Both the position numbers and the translations under genes were made by a program. From NCBI GenBank assembly GCA_024516155.1, contig JAJJXM010000016.1:671001-735000 (forward strand): a stretch of DNA of 64,000 nt. The letters run 5' to 3'. Position 1 is the first letter of the stretch. Every line of letters starts with the position of its first letter. Source of the stretch: Pyronema omphalodes (taxonomy: Eukaryota; Ascomycota; Pezizomycetes; Pezizales; Pyronemataceae). The notes below the pieces were generated by a model, which did not search any database, was not told the origin of the DNA, and was given only the letters and a program-made list of their open reading frames with translations. Positions 1-12,100 of this stretch are shown one piece after another.

Positions 1-581
1 TCGGAGTCGGCGCGGTGTGCAATGTTACCGATGAATAGGAGGGAGGTGTTTAGATCGCCGGTGTTTGGGAGAGTTTCGATTTGCGGAGGGACATAATCGG
101 GGGAAAAATCTTTCTTTGAGAATGGTCCTGATACCAGTCGGGAATAGGTATCCCAATCATATCCGTCGAGCTTGACAATGTGCATGTTTGTACAGTCTTC
201 TTTTAGCTCTGATAGATGTGCGTGGTAATGCTTATCGGGTTCTAGGAGGATGTGGGAACGAGGTGAAAGCGCTTTGTTTAAGGTGAGACCCAGGAGACCG
301 AATCCTGGGTTCATCTCAATGATGTTGGTACCCTTCCATGCGTCTAGCTTTAAGCTATTTGCGATCTTATCTGGAATTATTAGCTGGTGGTTCCCGAAGG
401 AGGACAGGGGAGTGATGAGAGAAGAAGGAAGCCCATAAGCACAGAACCTACCACATAATTTCCCGTCAAGTATCTCGTACCGTGTGTGTTTGCTAGCTCG
501 TGAGGTTATTAGGTTTTTTGCGATAAACTCCCGGTTGAACTTGGAAGTCGCCCTTCGTAATGTCGTTGCGAGACCTGGCAT
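1..581 (-). CDS. Mitochondrial transcription factor 1 / rRNA adenine dimethylase-like protein (5' part only)
   Basis: One reading frame is open on the minus strand from an ATG at 581 to the window edge, giving 193 residues without a stop, so the gene continues to the left of the window. Residues 86-118 contain TNIIEMNPGFGLLGL followed by a segment ending HILLEPDKHYHAHL. This matches the SAM-binding motif I and the following acidic motif of the KsgA/Dim1/mtTFB fold, as seen in fungal Mtf1-like proteins. The N-terminus (MPGLATTLRRATSKFNREF) is basic and hydroxylated, compatible with a mitochondrial presequence. The family binds mitochondrial RNA polymerase at promoters or methylates small-subunit rRNA, and the fragment cannot tell these apart. 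It is divergent from the next gene, with a shared 765 bp promoter region. The family call is fairly secure; the exact function is inferred. Confidence 0.72.
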   Translation of the reverse strand, partial: MPGLATTLRRATSKFNREFIAKNLITSRASKHTRYEILDGKLCGRFCAYGLPSSLITPLSSFGNHQLIIPDKIANSLKLDAWKGTNIIEMNPGFGLLGLTLNKALSPRSHILLEPDKHYHAHLSELKEDCTNMHIVKLDGYDWDTYSRLVSGPFSKKDFSPDYVPPQIETLPNTGDLNTSLLFIGNIAHRADS

Positions 582-768
582 GGCTGACGCGGCGGGAACT
601 GTCCTGGTAAACAGTCAGCGACAGTAGCGACGGGAGAGGCGGAAGGCGAACCTGAACCTGGTGTTTCCTGACGTTGGAAAAAAGTTAACGCGCTGAGAAG
701 ACTAGTGTCGGTTCGGATGTCGGATGATGCAGCTCATCCAGTGGGGTTGACAGGGGTATGTGTTTCTC

Positions 769-870
769 GGGCCGAAGAGCGTAACTGTGTCAAGCCGAGA
801 CATCACGTCAGAGTTCGGGCCGAAGGGCATAACCGTGTCAAGCCGAGACATCACGTCAGAGTTCGGGCCG
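769..870. repeat. Tandem 48-bp repeat (two copies plus a stub) in a divergent promoter
   Basis: Units begin at 769 and 817, with a partial third at 865. Copies differ at only a few bases. Each carries ACATCACGTCAGAG, which contains TCACGTCA, a CRE/bZIP-like octamer. The repeat lies between the divergent genes starting at 581 (-) and 1347 (+). A regulatory role is inference. Confidence 0.8.
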
Positions 871-1346
871 AGTTTATGCAAGCGAGCCCCACTCCCGAAA
901 AACGGATTTTATGCAAGTTTCACAGCCGTCAACCCCTCTTCATCCTGGCTCATCTTGGCTAAGCGGTGGGGCGTGGCGGCTGATTGCATTTAGTTAGCAA
1001 ACTCTCCTCTACCCGCCGCGCGTGCATTTGATGCTTGCAACATGCAACAACCGATGCCACCGCCTGAGAGCCGCAGCAAGACAATAGCAACCAGAGCGCG
1101 AGGCATCACCACCAGCTGGAGAACACGAATAGAATTAACAAAAAGAAGGTAGAATATAGTTGGGGGATAATCTCGACAATAATCAAAAACATAAAAAGGT
1201 CTTAACCCTTTATCCGGTTACATTTGGACCCAGCTCCATTCTAAAGCTCCCCCGTTCACGTTCATCAATCCCGCAGCCCCACCACTGCTAGCACCAGAAA
1301 CCAACAGCTGCCCCGCGACTGCACGAACAAACCAACAACAACCGGT

Positions 1347-3444
1347 ATGGAAGTGGAATACAGATCTAGCAACCGCTCCTTGAGCAGAAGGAGTGAAGCG
1401 CCTCCTCCGAAAAGTACGAAGGAACTCAGCGAGGCGGCCTGTGAATTCGAATTTGATCCTTCTATTCCGTTACTCTACTGGTTTCGCACCGCGGACAACG
1501 GGTTGAAAGAGGTATTATAGCTTCTTTCTAGCTCGCACGAAGCTTCACTACTTAACTGTCTCAGGCCAAAATCTATCAACAGGAAGGCGACTACCAGCAC
1601 GCATTCTTCCTTTACATGCGCTTTCTCGAGTATGTTCCATACAGCTCTGCCAGCTCGTCATAGCTAATTCAATTACAGACTGGTCTACAATAAATTAGAC
1701 AAACACCCCGACTACGTCAACGCCATTCGCAACCGTAACGACCCTCGAATCCTTCGTCTACAATCTCTCCGAGCTCAAGCCGGCAGCGCAATGGTCGAGA
1801 TGGAAAAGTTGAAACCCCTAATTACCGCTCGATACGATGCGTACCGCCAGAAAGCTCTCAACTCTCCTCCTCCCTCCTCTCGAGTCGGCAAAACTACTCC
1901 CTCCTTCTCCAACCGACGATCTGGGCAGCCAGAGTCGTTGAATTTGAGTATGCAGCGCCGTATGAGTGCCAGCTCTATTACAGGTCCATTTTCTCCACCC
2001 TTGAGGTCCGGAGGTCAGAAAATAGAACTAGACTCCAACGTTGCCATCGACATAGCTCGACAGGAATATGAACGACGGCAACATATTAAACATGAAAAGC
2101 AACTTGCGGCGGCAAGGAAAGCCGGCCTTAACGTCCCTGTTGATTCTACCGGCGCAGAGATTCTTCGAATCCCAACGCCCACCTTTAGTCCTCGGCCTCC
2201 CGTAACACCGCGGGCACTCTCCCATCTCCGGACCAGTGAACTTGAATCCGAAACTGAGCGTCGAACTCGGGAGGCCCTAGAACATGAACTCGACGTAATA
2301 GAATCCGTCAAAGCCTTATCCCTTGCAGAAGCCTACGACTCCCGACCTGCAGTAGAACAGGTTCAACAAATATACTCACCCGTCGCAACCAGAGATTATA
2401 ATATCTCCGCTTATGATTTCGACGGGTTCCCTGCCATGCCAGATCAACCTATCGCCGAATCCCCGGCAATTCCTAGATGGCAGGGGAGCTATCCTACTAT
2501 CCCAAAACCTCAGCATAGTCCCGCACCTTATATCCCCGCATTTCCAAGAGCTCCCACTCCCCCAAGACCCCCGAAAGGAATCCCTACTATCCCCCCACCA
2601 CCTCTACCAGCAAAATACGAACCCCCACCACCGCCCATCTTCCCCGGCGGCATCCCCCCACCTCCCCCTCCCAAGAGCCCTTACTACTCCCACACCCACT
2701 CCCCAGCCCTACCCCCAAAAACAACACTATCCTCTGCACCCGCAACCCCCGCAACAGTCCCCTTCAGCACGCCCTCCTCCCTCGAAGACGGCACCCCCCT
2801 GCGCACTGTTTTCCTCCCCAGCACTCTCCGGTCAACCTTCCTCTCCATTGCCTCCCCCAACACAAACCGCAACCTCGAAACCTGCGGTATCCTCTGCGGT
2901 TTCCTCGAAAACAACGCCTTCTTCATTTCGCGGCTCGTAATCCCGGAACAAACCGCCACAAGCGATACCTGCACAACAAAAGACGAAGAAGGGTTATTTG
3001 AATATTGTGATAAGGAGGAGTTAATGGTATTGGGTTGGATACATACGCATCCTACCCAGACCTGTTTTATGAGTAGTGTCGATTGTCATACGCAGCTTGG
3101 GTATCAGTGTATGCTTAAGGAAGCTATTGCCGTTGTTGTGGCGCCGAGTAAGAGGCCTTCGTAAGTCTTTCCTTTCTATACCCCGTTCCTCTGCCGCTTA
3201 TATCATCCATCCTATTCTCCATCCCCCCGCCGCTAACCCTCCTCGCAACAGATGGGGAGTATTCCGTCTCACCGATCCCCCCGGAATCCAGACTATCCGG
3301 AATTGCACCCAGCAATCGGCATTCCATCCTCATGATGGTGGTGATATATATACCGATGCTGTATCCTCCGGAATGGCGGCTGGTCATGTCAGGGAGGTTC
3401 CTGTCGCTTTTGAGTGTGTGGATTTAAGGAAGACCAAGTGGTAG
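1347..3444 (+). CDS. sst2: AMSH/Sst2-like JAMM deubiquitinase (STAM-binding protein family)
   Basis: The spliced model is join(1347..1511, 1565..1629, 1679..3160, 3252..3444), 634 aa; all introns are GT-AG and the frame holds throughout. The N-terminal 110 residues (ending near PRILRLQSLRAQAG) fit the helical USP8/AMSH dimerisation region. The middle (about 240-450) is low-complexity and proline-rich. The C-terminus is an MPN+/JAMM metalloprotease domain: the ETCGILCG segment gives the catalytic Glu, and HTHPTQTCFMSSVD (about 532-545) gives the HxH, Ser and Asp of the zinc site. Members of this family trim K63-linked ubiquitin from endosomal cargo at ESCRT-0. The last intron splits the JAMM domain just after the zinc motif. 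The start is the first ATG preceding the conserved N-terminal helices. Family call is very secure. Confidence 0.93.
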
Positions 3445-4559
3445 GGGCTGTAATGGCGGGGAGGGACGGGCAGGCGGGGGGGGGGGGGGGGGGGAGGATG
3501 ATGGTGGGTGGATGATGGTGGGTGGATGATGGTGGGTGGATGATGGTGGGTAGATACAGGATACATGACACAGAGGATGGATATGGTGGATAGACATGGA
3601 GACTACAAATCTTCATTCTCCATTCTCCATTATCAACCATAAACCAACAACCATCAACCATCCCACCATCCCACCATCAACCATCAACCATCAACCATAA
3701 ACCATCCCACCATCACAACAACAACAACCAAACAATCCCCAGCAAGAATCTTTCCCCCAAAAACAAACAAACAAACAACAAATCGGTCAAAACACCGTCT
3801 ATAGATTTTACTTATTCTTCATAAATCTATCATCCATCATCCATCATGTAGCTAGTTGATTAATAATTACTCTAGTTTAGTTTAGTTTTTTTGCAAAATA
3901 AGAATTGTAGATAATAACAAATTTCCGTAGCCTTATCTGTATCCTGAGACTTGAGACTTGAGATTTGAGATTTGAGAACTGAGAACTGAGATTTGAGAAC
4001 TGAGATTTGAGACTTGAGACTTGGGGAATAAGGATAGTGGTGACACTGAGAGAAAACACAGAGATGATGACAATGGCAATGACTCCAATTCGATAACGAC
4101 AATAACACTGAAAAAAAAAAAACAAAAAAAAAACCACACGAGAAGCACATGAGAAGCGCAGAAGATATAACAAGACGACACAAATAAAGACACTACTATC
4201 ACCGGCGTATAATTCCCCCGTTTCTCCTGCACCAATGCAATCCAATCGTAGAGATCATTTGAACGACAGAAGAAAAAAAACGCAGAAAACATCAACAACA
4301 AGTAGAAGAAGAAGAAGTATTGTCTAATAACTTTGATAGGTATCATGGTATTATATCCACAGTTAAAAAAAAAAATAAAACCGTGAAAAAAAAACTCCGT
4401 AATCCTTCTCAATCCAGTACATTTTGTCCCACTTGAATACTTCACTCATACAAAAGTTAGACAAAAAACTCCCCACCCCGTCAAGTCCCAGCACCCCCCC
4501 CCCCCCCCCCCAACCCCCCAAACAAACAAACCCAGATCCAAGTCTCAGAGACCTATGGA
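3445..4559. repeat. Convergent 3' intergenic region full of simple repeats
   Basis: This stretch separates the 3' ends of the AMSH-like and eIF2A genes. It holds a G homopolymer at about 3477-3494, a GATGGTGGGTG-type tandem repeat at about 3498-3552, CATCAACC/CATCCCAC repeats at about 3652-3708, imperfect heptamer GAGAYTT repeats at about 3949-4024, several A-tracts, and a C homopolymer at about 4494-4511. I see no gene; overlapping small ORFs are simply translated repeats. Confidence 0.85.
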
Positions 4560-6891
4560 CTATGGGTTAACACCCAACTGTTCCAATTCCTCTCTAACCT
4601 CAGACTCGGTCTTAATCTTCTTCAACTGAGTATCCTCCAATTTCTCCCCCTTGGCAAGTCTTTGCTTCAATTCTTCAATAGCTCTAAGCTTCTTAAGCAA
4701 GCCACGAACTTTCTTTTCGTCGTCTTGCTGAAGAGCCTGCTTAGGAGCGTTGTCCTTGGGGGGACGACTCTTGCTGCGTCCACGTCCATTGCGAGATTTG
4801 TCACGCGGCTGGGTAGGGACGGGAAGAGTCTGCTGAGAGGTAGGAGCGACTTGACGTCCCTCCCTCTCGGCGGCTTCGGCATCGGCTTTCGCCTTCTTAG
4901 CCGCCTCGCGCTTCTTTTTGTTCTTGAGGGCGCTCTTGGAGAGGTTGGATTCCTCGTCGGCACCGGCACCGGTTCCAGCAAGAGAAACACCACCACCGGG
5001 AGCAGCACCGGGAACAAGAGGAGTAGCACCGGGAACAACGCGGGGACCACGGCCCTTTCCAAAGCCGTTGACACCGTTGCTGCCTCCACCATTGGCGTAG
5101 ATGTGCGCAGCTCCACCCTCATCCTCGCGCTTGAAGTGAAGAGGAGTCTCGGATCCACGGGCGTGAGGAGGACGGTAGGCACCGGTAGCCTTCTTGGGGG
5201 CGGCGGTTGCAACGTGAGTCAATGCCGAAGCGTGGGGAGTAGGTGCCGGGGGGAGAGGGTTAGGAAGGGCAATGCCACGCTGGGGGCGCCAGGAAACGTG
5301 GTAAAGCTCCTCCATGTCACACTTGTACATGAGCTCTCCGGTGTAGTACCACATCATCACTCCGTTGTCTACACGGAGACGAGGGGAGGTGGTAGCGGTA
5401 AGGATGTGACGTCCATCGGGGGACCACTCGCAAATAGACGGGTTGGAAGACTCAATGGTGGTAATCTTACGCATACCCGCCAGGCGGTCGTAGACGTCGA
5501 TTTGTCCCTGCAAGTTTCCAAATCCAGCCACAAGCACAAAGCGTGCGTGGGGAGAGAAAAGGATGGTGTTACGGGGACCAGCGGGGAGTTGGTGAACAAC
5601 GTTGGCGCGGGCGTCAAAGATCCTGGTCTTGGCGGGCATAAATCCGTAAACAACACCAAACTCCTTCGAGTCGGGAGACCAAGCAACATCGTGAATAGGA
5701 CCTTCCTTGTCTATGAAGGGTTAGCTATGTCGAATAATCACGGCTAAACACATACCAAGCTGAACACGACAGTCGTAGTTTCCAGCGACTGTCATCAGAT
5801 ATAAATTCGTTTCTCCGTAGTAACTCTTGCCCGTCTTATCGGCATCAGTCTGAGCAAAGACCAATAGCGCAGTTCCGAGGTCGTTCCACTTGAGCTGAAC
5901 CTTGTCGGCCTTGTAGAAGCTCTTCTGCGAGAGAACCATGGTCCAGTTGGGAATCTGGAACACCTTCACAAAAGCCGGCTGTCCCTTGCGCTCGGGAACG
6001 AATGCTGCGATAGAGTAGTTCTTGCCCGGGCTCAACGCAAAGTCGGCAACGCCCTCCACACGGAGGTGTCCCCACACAGTGTCCATCTTGTGTGACTCAT
6101 AGAACTGAATCTCGTTGGTGACAGCGCGGGCGCAGTACTTCTCGTCGAATGTGTACTGCAAGTTCCATCCGGTCTGACTCTTCTGGACGAATGCCGTGAT
6201 GGGTTCGGCGGTTTTCGTCTGGAAGACCTTAAGGTTCTTGGATGCGTGTCCGTCCTCCTGCTTCGCTAAGAGGGCATTAGCATAATACTTTGCGGAATAA
6301 TGATCAGGAAAGCATACTCGGTCGCTGCCACGTGATAATGAAGCTTCCCTGGGGAGAGAAACCAATCTCGTGTACATTGTCGACGGGAAGGGTAGTGTGG
6401 ACAACTCCAGTACTGGCTTCGGTCACTTGCACGCTAAAACGCGTCAGTGGTGAAAACGCGGATGGTCACAGGATATATACTTCTCAGGTGTAGCCCATGC
6501 GAACCACCTTCCGCAAGGACTGTACGTGCAGCATCTGTAGTTTCCCTGGGGTCTAATATGATCGCCATCAGCATCTGCAGCTAATTAGATCAGAGCTTTT
6601 CCAAAACGTACTTTTGGAAGTCGGGTAAGTCGGCGTATTTGGGATGAGCCTCGACAATACCGATGGTCTTGAGCGAGCGGTCTATTGAAAATTATGTCAG
6701 CATTCCGGTAAAGCATATGTAAGTGCAGGATTTATCGATATCGTTTCGCTGTGGAAAAGTACATGCTACGTAGACCAGTAGTCTCGTGACAAGTCTTTCC
6801 TCAAATAACGAAAGACTTCGAGTTTCGAGAGCAGACAATTAGAACGGTGATGCCACGTACAAGCGAACTGGGGAACAGTAGTAGAAACCAT
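4560..6891 (-). CDS. Eukaryotic translation initiation factor 2A (eIF2A)
   Basis: The model is complement(join(4560..5710, 5756..6265, 6318..6433, 6481..6552, 6612..6681, 6861..6891)), 649 aa, with GT-AG introns throughout. The start MVSTTVPQFAYRSLKTIGIV and later RCCTYSPCGRWFAWATPE, VHEIGFSPQGSFIITWQRP and CEWSPDGRHILTATTSPRLR are the blades of the eIF2A beta-propeller. The C-terminal third is a charged, Gly/Pro-rich linker followed by Lys/Glu-rich helices ending EELEQLGVNP. The family has been linked to GTP-independent delivery of initiator tRNA and to alternative initiation; it is distinct from the eIF2 trimer. The acceptor at 6552/6553 was chosen because the two closer AG sites give immediate stops. 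First exon is only 31 nt. Length is normal for the family. Confidence 0.95.
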
Positions 6892-9105
6892 TTTGCTCAG
6901 AAAGGCAGCAAACTATCGCAACTGAATGGGATGGAGTGCTGATGAAGTCGTGTAGTGTGTTTGAGCTTTTTCCTGAACGTTCCTCGCAAGTGAATGGGAG
7001 AAATAAGAAACAGGAAAGGTGTTCAACGTGGAAGATAACAGGGCCGACCGAAGCGAGGCGATAGGATAGAGATTGGCGTAGCTAGTGTTGAAGCTTCAAG
7101 GAAAAGCTGTAGATAGTCGTTCTTTCTAAAAGAAGTCGTGAAAAGTTGTGACTAGCTAAGTCTGGCGGCGGAAGGGAAGAAGGCCGAAGATTGAAAACTG
7201 AATAACGAAGAAACACCTGTTGACGCAACAGAACACAGTCACAAGGGCAGGAGCTGAAGCTGATGCAACGAACTGGAATGGATCTGGTTGCTGGTTGCTG
7301 AACTCGACTTCACGGAGGGAAACTGACTGACACGACCCGACTGATCGACTGGTGGTGGAGAAAGTAGGATAGAACTATATTAGTTGGCCGCGAAGAGGCT
7401 GAGTGTGTGGCGAGCGTAAAAATGGCTAGCGTGTAACTTCGGTGCTCACGTGTCGTGTACCGAGCCGCCCGGGAAATGGGAACCGAACTCGACAGTCTAT
7501 TTACGGGACTACAGGTTTACACCAAGTCGGCCGGTTAATGGGTCTCCGAAATAGGAAATGTTCAAATGACACCGAAGCCGAACCCGACAACCCCGAGTGC
7601 AATTGTTAAACTCACGCACGCTGCCGGCTATCACTGCCTGTATAGATGTATAATTTTTGTTCTTAAAAATGAAGGTTCCCATTTCTGCTCGCAAAACAAA
7701 AAAAAAAAAAATACAAAGAAAATACGGTCCACATTTTCAAGATATTTTACGCAGTAAGGTTTACTGAATTTCCACGGCATGACGTATATCCAGCATGCTA
7801 TCATAATCTCCAACCCCGAATGCTTGTTAACAAAGCCCTACCCAAGGTATTTCCCACGACATATCTTATGAAAACTGAGATTAATCTCCTCGAATCGCAT
7901 AGACAAATTTTATGAGACTAGCACTGTACTGCGATTCGACATAATTTCTTTCAAGAATATATATACCACTTGCAGAACGTTAATCCACACTCCTCCTTTA
8001 AGAATCTTCCCGACTTTCCCAGCCAAACTACGCAAGGCACTACCTTTTTTTTTCTCAATAGTCCCCTTTTGCCTTTCATCACCACCAACGCACAATGCAC
8101 AATGCACAATGAAGATATACATAACGCCCGGCCTTGTCACTCATCTGCAAACTTCCCCTCACGATCATAAAGACACCACTGAGACATATCCACAAAAACC
8201 TTATTCGAAGCAACCTTTCCCAAAAGAAATTCTCAATCAACCCAACTCAACTCAACTCGAGTTGCATCTACCAGGATGGAGCAAAATTCATGCTCTGTCC
8301 TATATCTGCAAGGATGATTTAATTTAATATGATTTTCTTAATCATATGGCGGTATGCCGGGTAATTTTGACAGTTCTGTAGAGATTTTCAAAAACGCTTT
8401 TTGGAGTGATGGGTAATGAAGAAGATGAGTCGGAACTGTGATGTGACGTTGTTGCTGGGCATGTACACGAGATGAGGCGCTCGAGACGAGATAATCTCGA
8501 GACTTCTCAAGACTTGTATATTCTATACTCTATAGGGCAAAAATATGCCTCGACCAATTTAGATATGTATTTTTTCCTACTCTGTGAACCCTTATTGGGA
8601 TGGGAGGAAATGTCTGAGGTGTAGGAAAATTTATTTGCAGTAAAAATCCTATACCAACAGCAACAGTTCTATACACAAATTAAGAACACCTTCTGTATAT
8701 CATATATCCTATAGCATCACACAGCATAAACATCAATTACCAAAGAGCATCAAGATTCTCCAGCTAGCTAGCTGGTAATAGGTACGTATGCCGTAATCAA
8801 TATACACAACTCAACGAAGTAAACTGTCTAGATATTTATCCCCTCTAAAAAACAAGACTAAATTCGATGATATAAAACCCTTGTAATTACATACTAGAAG
8901 AAAAATAAATCGCCGGCATATCTTGAAGTTTTATCCGCCTAACGCCATACCTCCCGTCTCCCCCCATCGCTCCCGCCCCCATCGCTCCCGCCTTCCGCCT
9001 TTCGGCTTTCGCCTTTTGCCTTTCGCTCGCCATAACCCCACCCCTCATCCCTCACCCCTCACCCCTCACCCCCCAACCCCTACCCCGCCCCGCCACCATC
9101 GATGT
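6892..9105. other. Intergenic region, no gene recognised
   Basis: This contains the 5' flank of eIF2A and the 3' flank of the ZNFX1-like gene. Short ORFs at 7509-7813, 7910-8327 and 8923-9309 are AT-rich or proline/histidine-rich simple-sequence translations with no recognisable protein character. A pyrimidine-rich tract with repeated CATCGCTCCCGCC and CCCTCACCCCTCA blocks is at about 8960-9100. Confidence 0.7.
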
Positions 9106-12100
9106 TTAAATCCCCATACGAGCAAACTGGTGTTCAAAGTCCGCAGCCCTTTGAACTCCAGCCGTAGCAACATGATCCCGTCCACCGACTGGAGCAGTAC
9201 ACTCCGGACATCTCGCCAACTGCATAGGCATTCCACATTCACCGACCGAGAACTATATACAAGAAATATTAGCAATCGTTTATCAACAAAAACAGTTGGG
9301 GGAGGGTAGGGGGGGGGGGTTAAAGGAATCAAAAAACCGTGAACATACCGGATGACCATTCTGACAATAATACCAATGACCAGTTCCACGGAACTCATTC
9401 GCCATGGCATCATAAATCGCCTTCTTTTCCTCATTCGTAACAAACGAATAAAATGTTCCTCCGTTCAGAAGAGTTTTCGCTTTCTGAATATCGTCACGAA
9501 GGTATTCACACTGTGGATGAACCTTCAAGATATCGAGACAATTATCCAGGTTCCTGAATTCATGGGCAACCAATGCTTTTCTCTGTTCCTCGCTCGGTTG
9601 ATTATCTTGACCAGGGGGTGCATGCAGAAGTTCCAAGGCTGTGAATTGTGCGTGATATACAAGCGATTCGACGATTTGTTTATTATATCCAGCCTTATGA
9701 GAATCTTGTAGGAGTTTCATACAGTCCTGTTTAGCAGCCACGAGGAGGGGAACAACAAAGGATTTCCATTTATTCCGGAAGTCTACCGCATCGATATAAG
9801 CGGAGAAGGTTTTATAGTTCCAAACAATAGCCCAGGTGATTCTTAGCAGCATTGCTTGTCCGCGGAATCTAAAGCCGTGTTGGATAACTGCGTTATCTAG
9901 CTCGAATTGAGATTTTGCCCCGCGACGTCTCCGTGCGTTTAGAACCATTTCGTGGACTTTTCCATAGGGTTGTTCCTGTTGCTGAACGGTGTTGACAAAT
10001 GTGGATACCTGATGAATGAAACCTTTAGCTTTTTTTTGATATGATTTTATTTGCTCAGTTTTGCTGAACGCGGTGTTGGTTGCTTGACATCGAACTTTAA
10101 ATTGGTTTATTGTATCCTCTAGATTCGCTTCGGATTCTTCGACCAGTTTTTGAGTTTCGGTTTGAAGTTTCCCTGCATGCGCCATAAACCGTTTTGTTGC
10201 TTCGTCTAATAGTGCGCTTTTCACTACCCGGTTATAGCGGTGAATATTTCTCAACGGAGCTCTGCAGGTTGGACAACCCTTCATATCCGCTCTATTGAAG
10301 TTTTTTGGCGCAAGGATCCTTCCTTCCTCATCGACCTCATATGCGGTTTTGATATCCATAATTCCATCCAAGGTAGTAACGGAAAAGAAATGACCACAAG
10401 CCAAGAAAACAACCGGTTCCAGATCCAACTGCATATCTCTATAGGTGGTAAACATAATCAGATCCAGTACCGTATCAAGAATCTCATCCTTCGCACAGAG
10501 TTGACAGAATTTCGAAGCCGGACAAGATTCGCCACAGATACTGGGACATTGATGTCCGCAATTAAGCTGCTTGTCGCAGCGGACGGAACACGGGATGATG
10601 TCGCAGGGTACTGCGCACGGCATGTGACATGGCTCGGACTGGTGTTTACAGTGCCAGTTGCAGGGCTCTGCACAGGGGGTACAGGGCTCGGAGCATTTAT
10701 TTGGGCAGTGGGAGTGGGTGCATTTCACCTCACAGGGGCGGTTGCAGTTGGGACAATCTTTGCCGGGATGACAGGGGGCAGAGCAGGCGTGGTTGCAGGT
10801 TGTGTAGCTTCTTCCACAGGGGATGATGCAAGTTCCATGGTCGATGATAACCTCCGTTGTGGGTTGATTTTCCGTCTCTGGCTCCGTTTCCTTTCCTTTC
10901 TCTGGCTTTGGCTTCTTCCGACAGTCGGAGCAGCGTCGAGCACATTTATGACCACAGGGTAACAAGGCACCACAAAGATTCTGGCAGGTATGTTTCTCGA
11001 TATCAACACAACAGTTGACCGTAGCGACATGATTACAACCGGGGACGATTTTCTGGACCTTTTCCATACATTTGACATTTGCGAGGTCTATAGTTTCCCA
11101 GCATTGCAGAGTAGCGGGGGTATGACCACAAGGCAGGGTATGTTTCGAGACCAAGCGGACTTTACAATTTCCGCAAGTTTCCCAGCAGCGTTTGGGGCAG
11201 GGGTGATCGCAGTGGGTGTAGCTGCGCATACAGTCTTCTTTGCATTGTACTAAGGAGTGGAGGGTGTTGGAATGACATTTTAGGATGCAGGTGTGGCCGC
11301 AGGTTAGTCGCTTGCCGCATTGTTCGGAGCAGCCACCTTCTGGGGCATGGACGTTGAAGTCGTGGGCGGTGGATACCGGGATCGGTGTATCGGGATGACG
11401 TGGGCATTGGAGCTCAAGAAAGGGCCCGATGTTGTCCCGCGCTTGGAGCATGTTGATGACTTGGTTCCACATGGGGATGCCTTTGGAGGTTTGGGAATCG
11501 CCGATGATGTACATTCCGTGTTGTGCACGACTATGACGGGGTTAGCTGGGGAGATTTATAGGAGGATTAGGTGGGAGATACTGACCTGAGGAGAACATTG
11601 ATACGGTTGCTAGTTTTTAGGAATCCACATTTATGGGCTTCATTTGATCGAACGAGTGATACGATAATGACTTTGGCTTCCTCTCCCTGGAAGTTATCGA
11701 CAGTAGCAATTCGAACTCCATCCAGAAGACGACCTTTCGTAACCCTAGGTTTCTGCTGAACAATCGTAGGCATGGGTATATCATCCTCTTCCTCTGCCTC
11801 AATCTGTTCCATATCCCTATCGCCAATAACCAAATCAAACGAATCGGCAAGTTTCTTCCTCAACTTCCTTAGCTGACCGAGGTAGGGGGTAAGAACAGCA
11901 ATATCATCTTTGCCCGTATAAACACCCTGTCTAGCAAGATGTCTTACCAACGAAACCACGATTTCCGCTTCAAATTCATTTGACTTTGAAGTTTGCGTCG
12001 GTTCATCATTTTCCCCGGAGTCTTCTCTGTGTTCATGATCCAGCCAGAAAAGACGTCTTCGCATACCTACAACCTCCGGGTATTTCTGAGTATTCTCATA

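Noticed and set aside
4662..5747. 361-codon plus-strand ORF
   Set aside because: It is antisense to the eIF2A coding exon and is a shadow of its codon bias.
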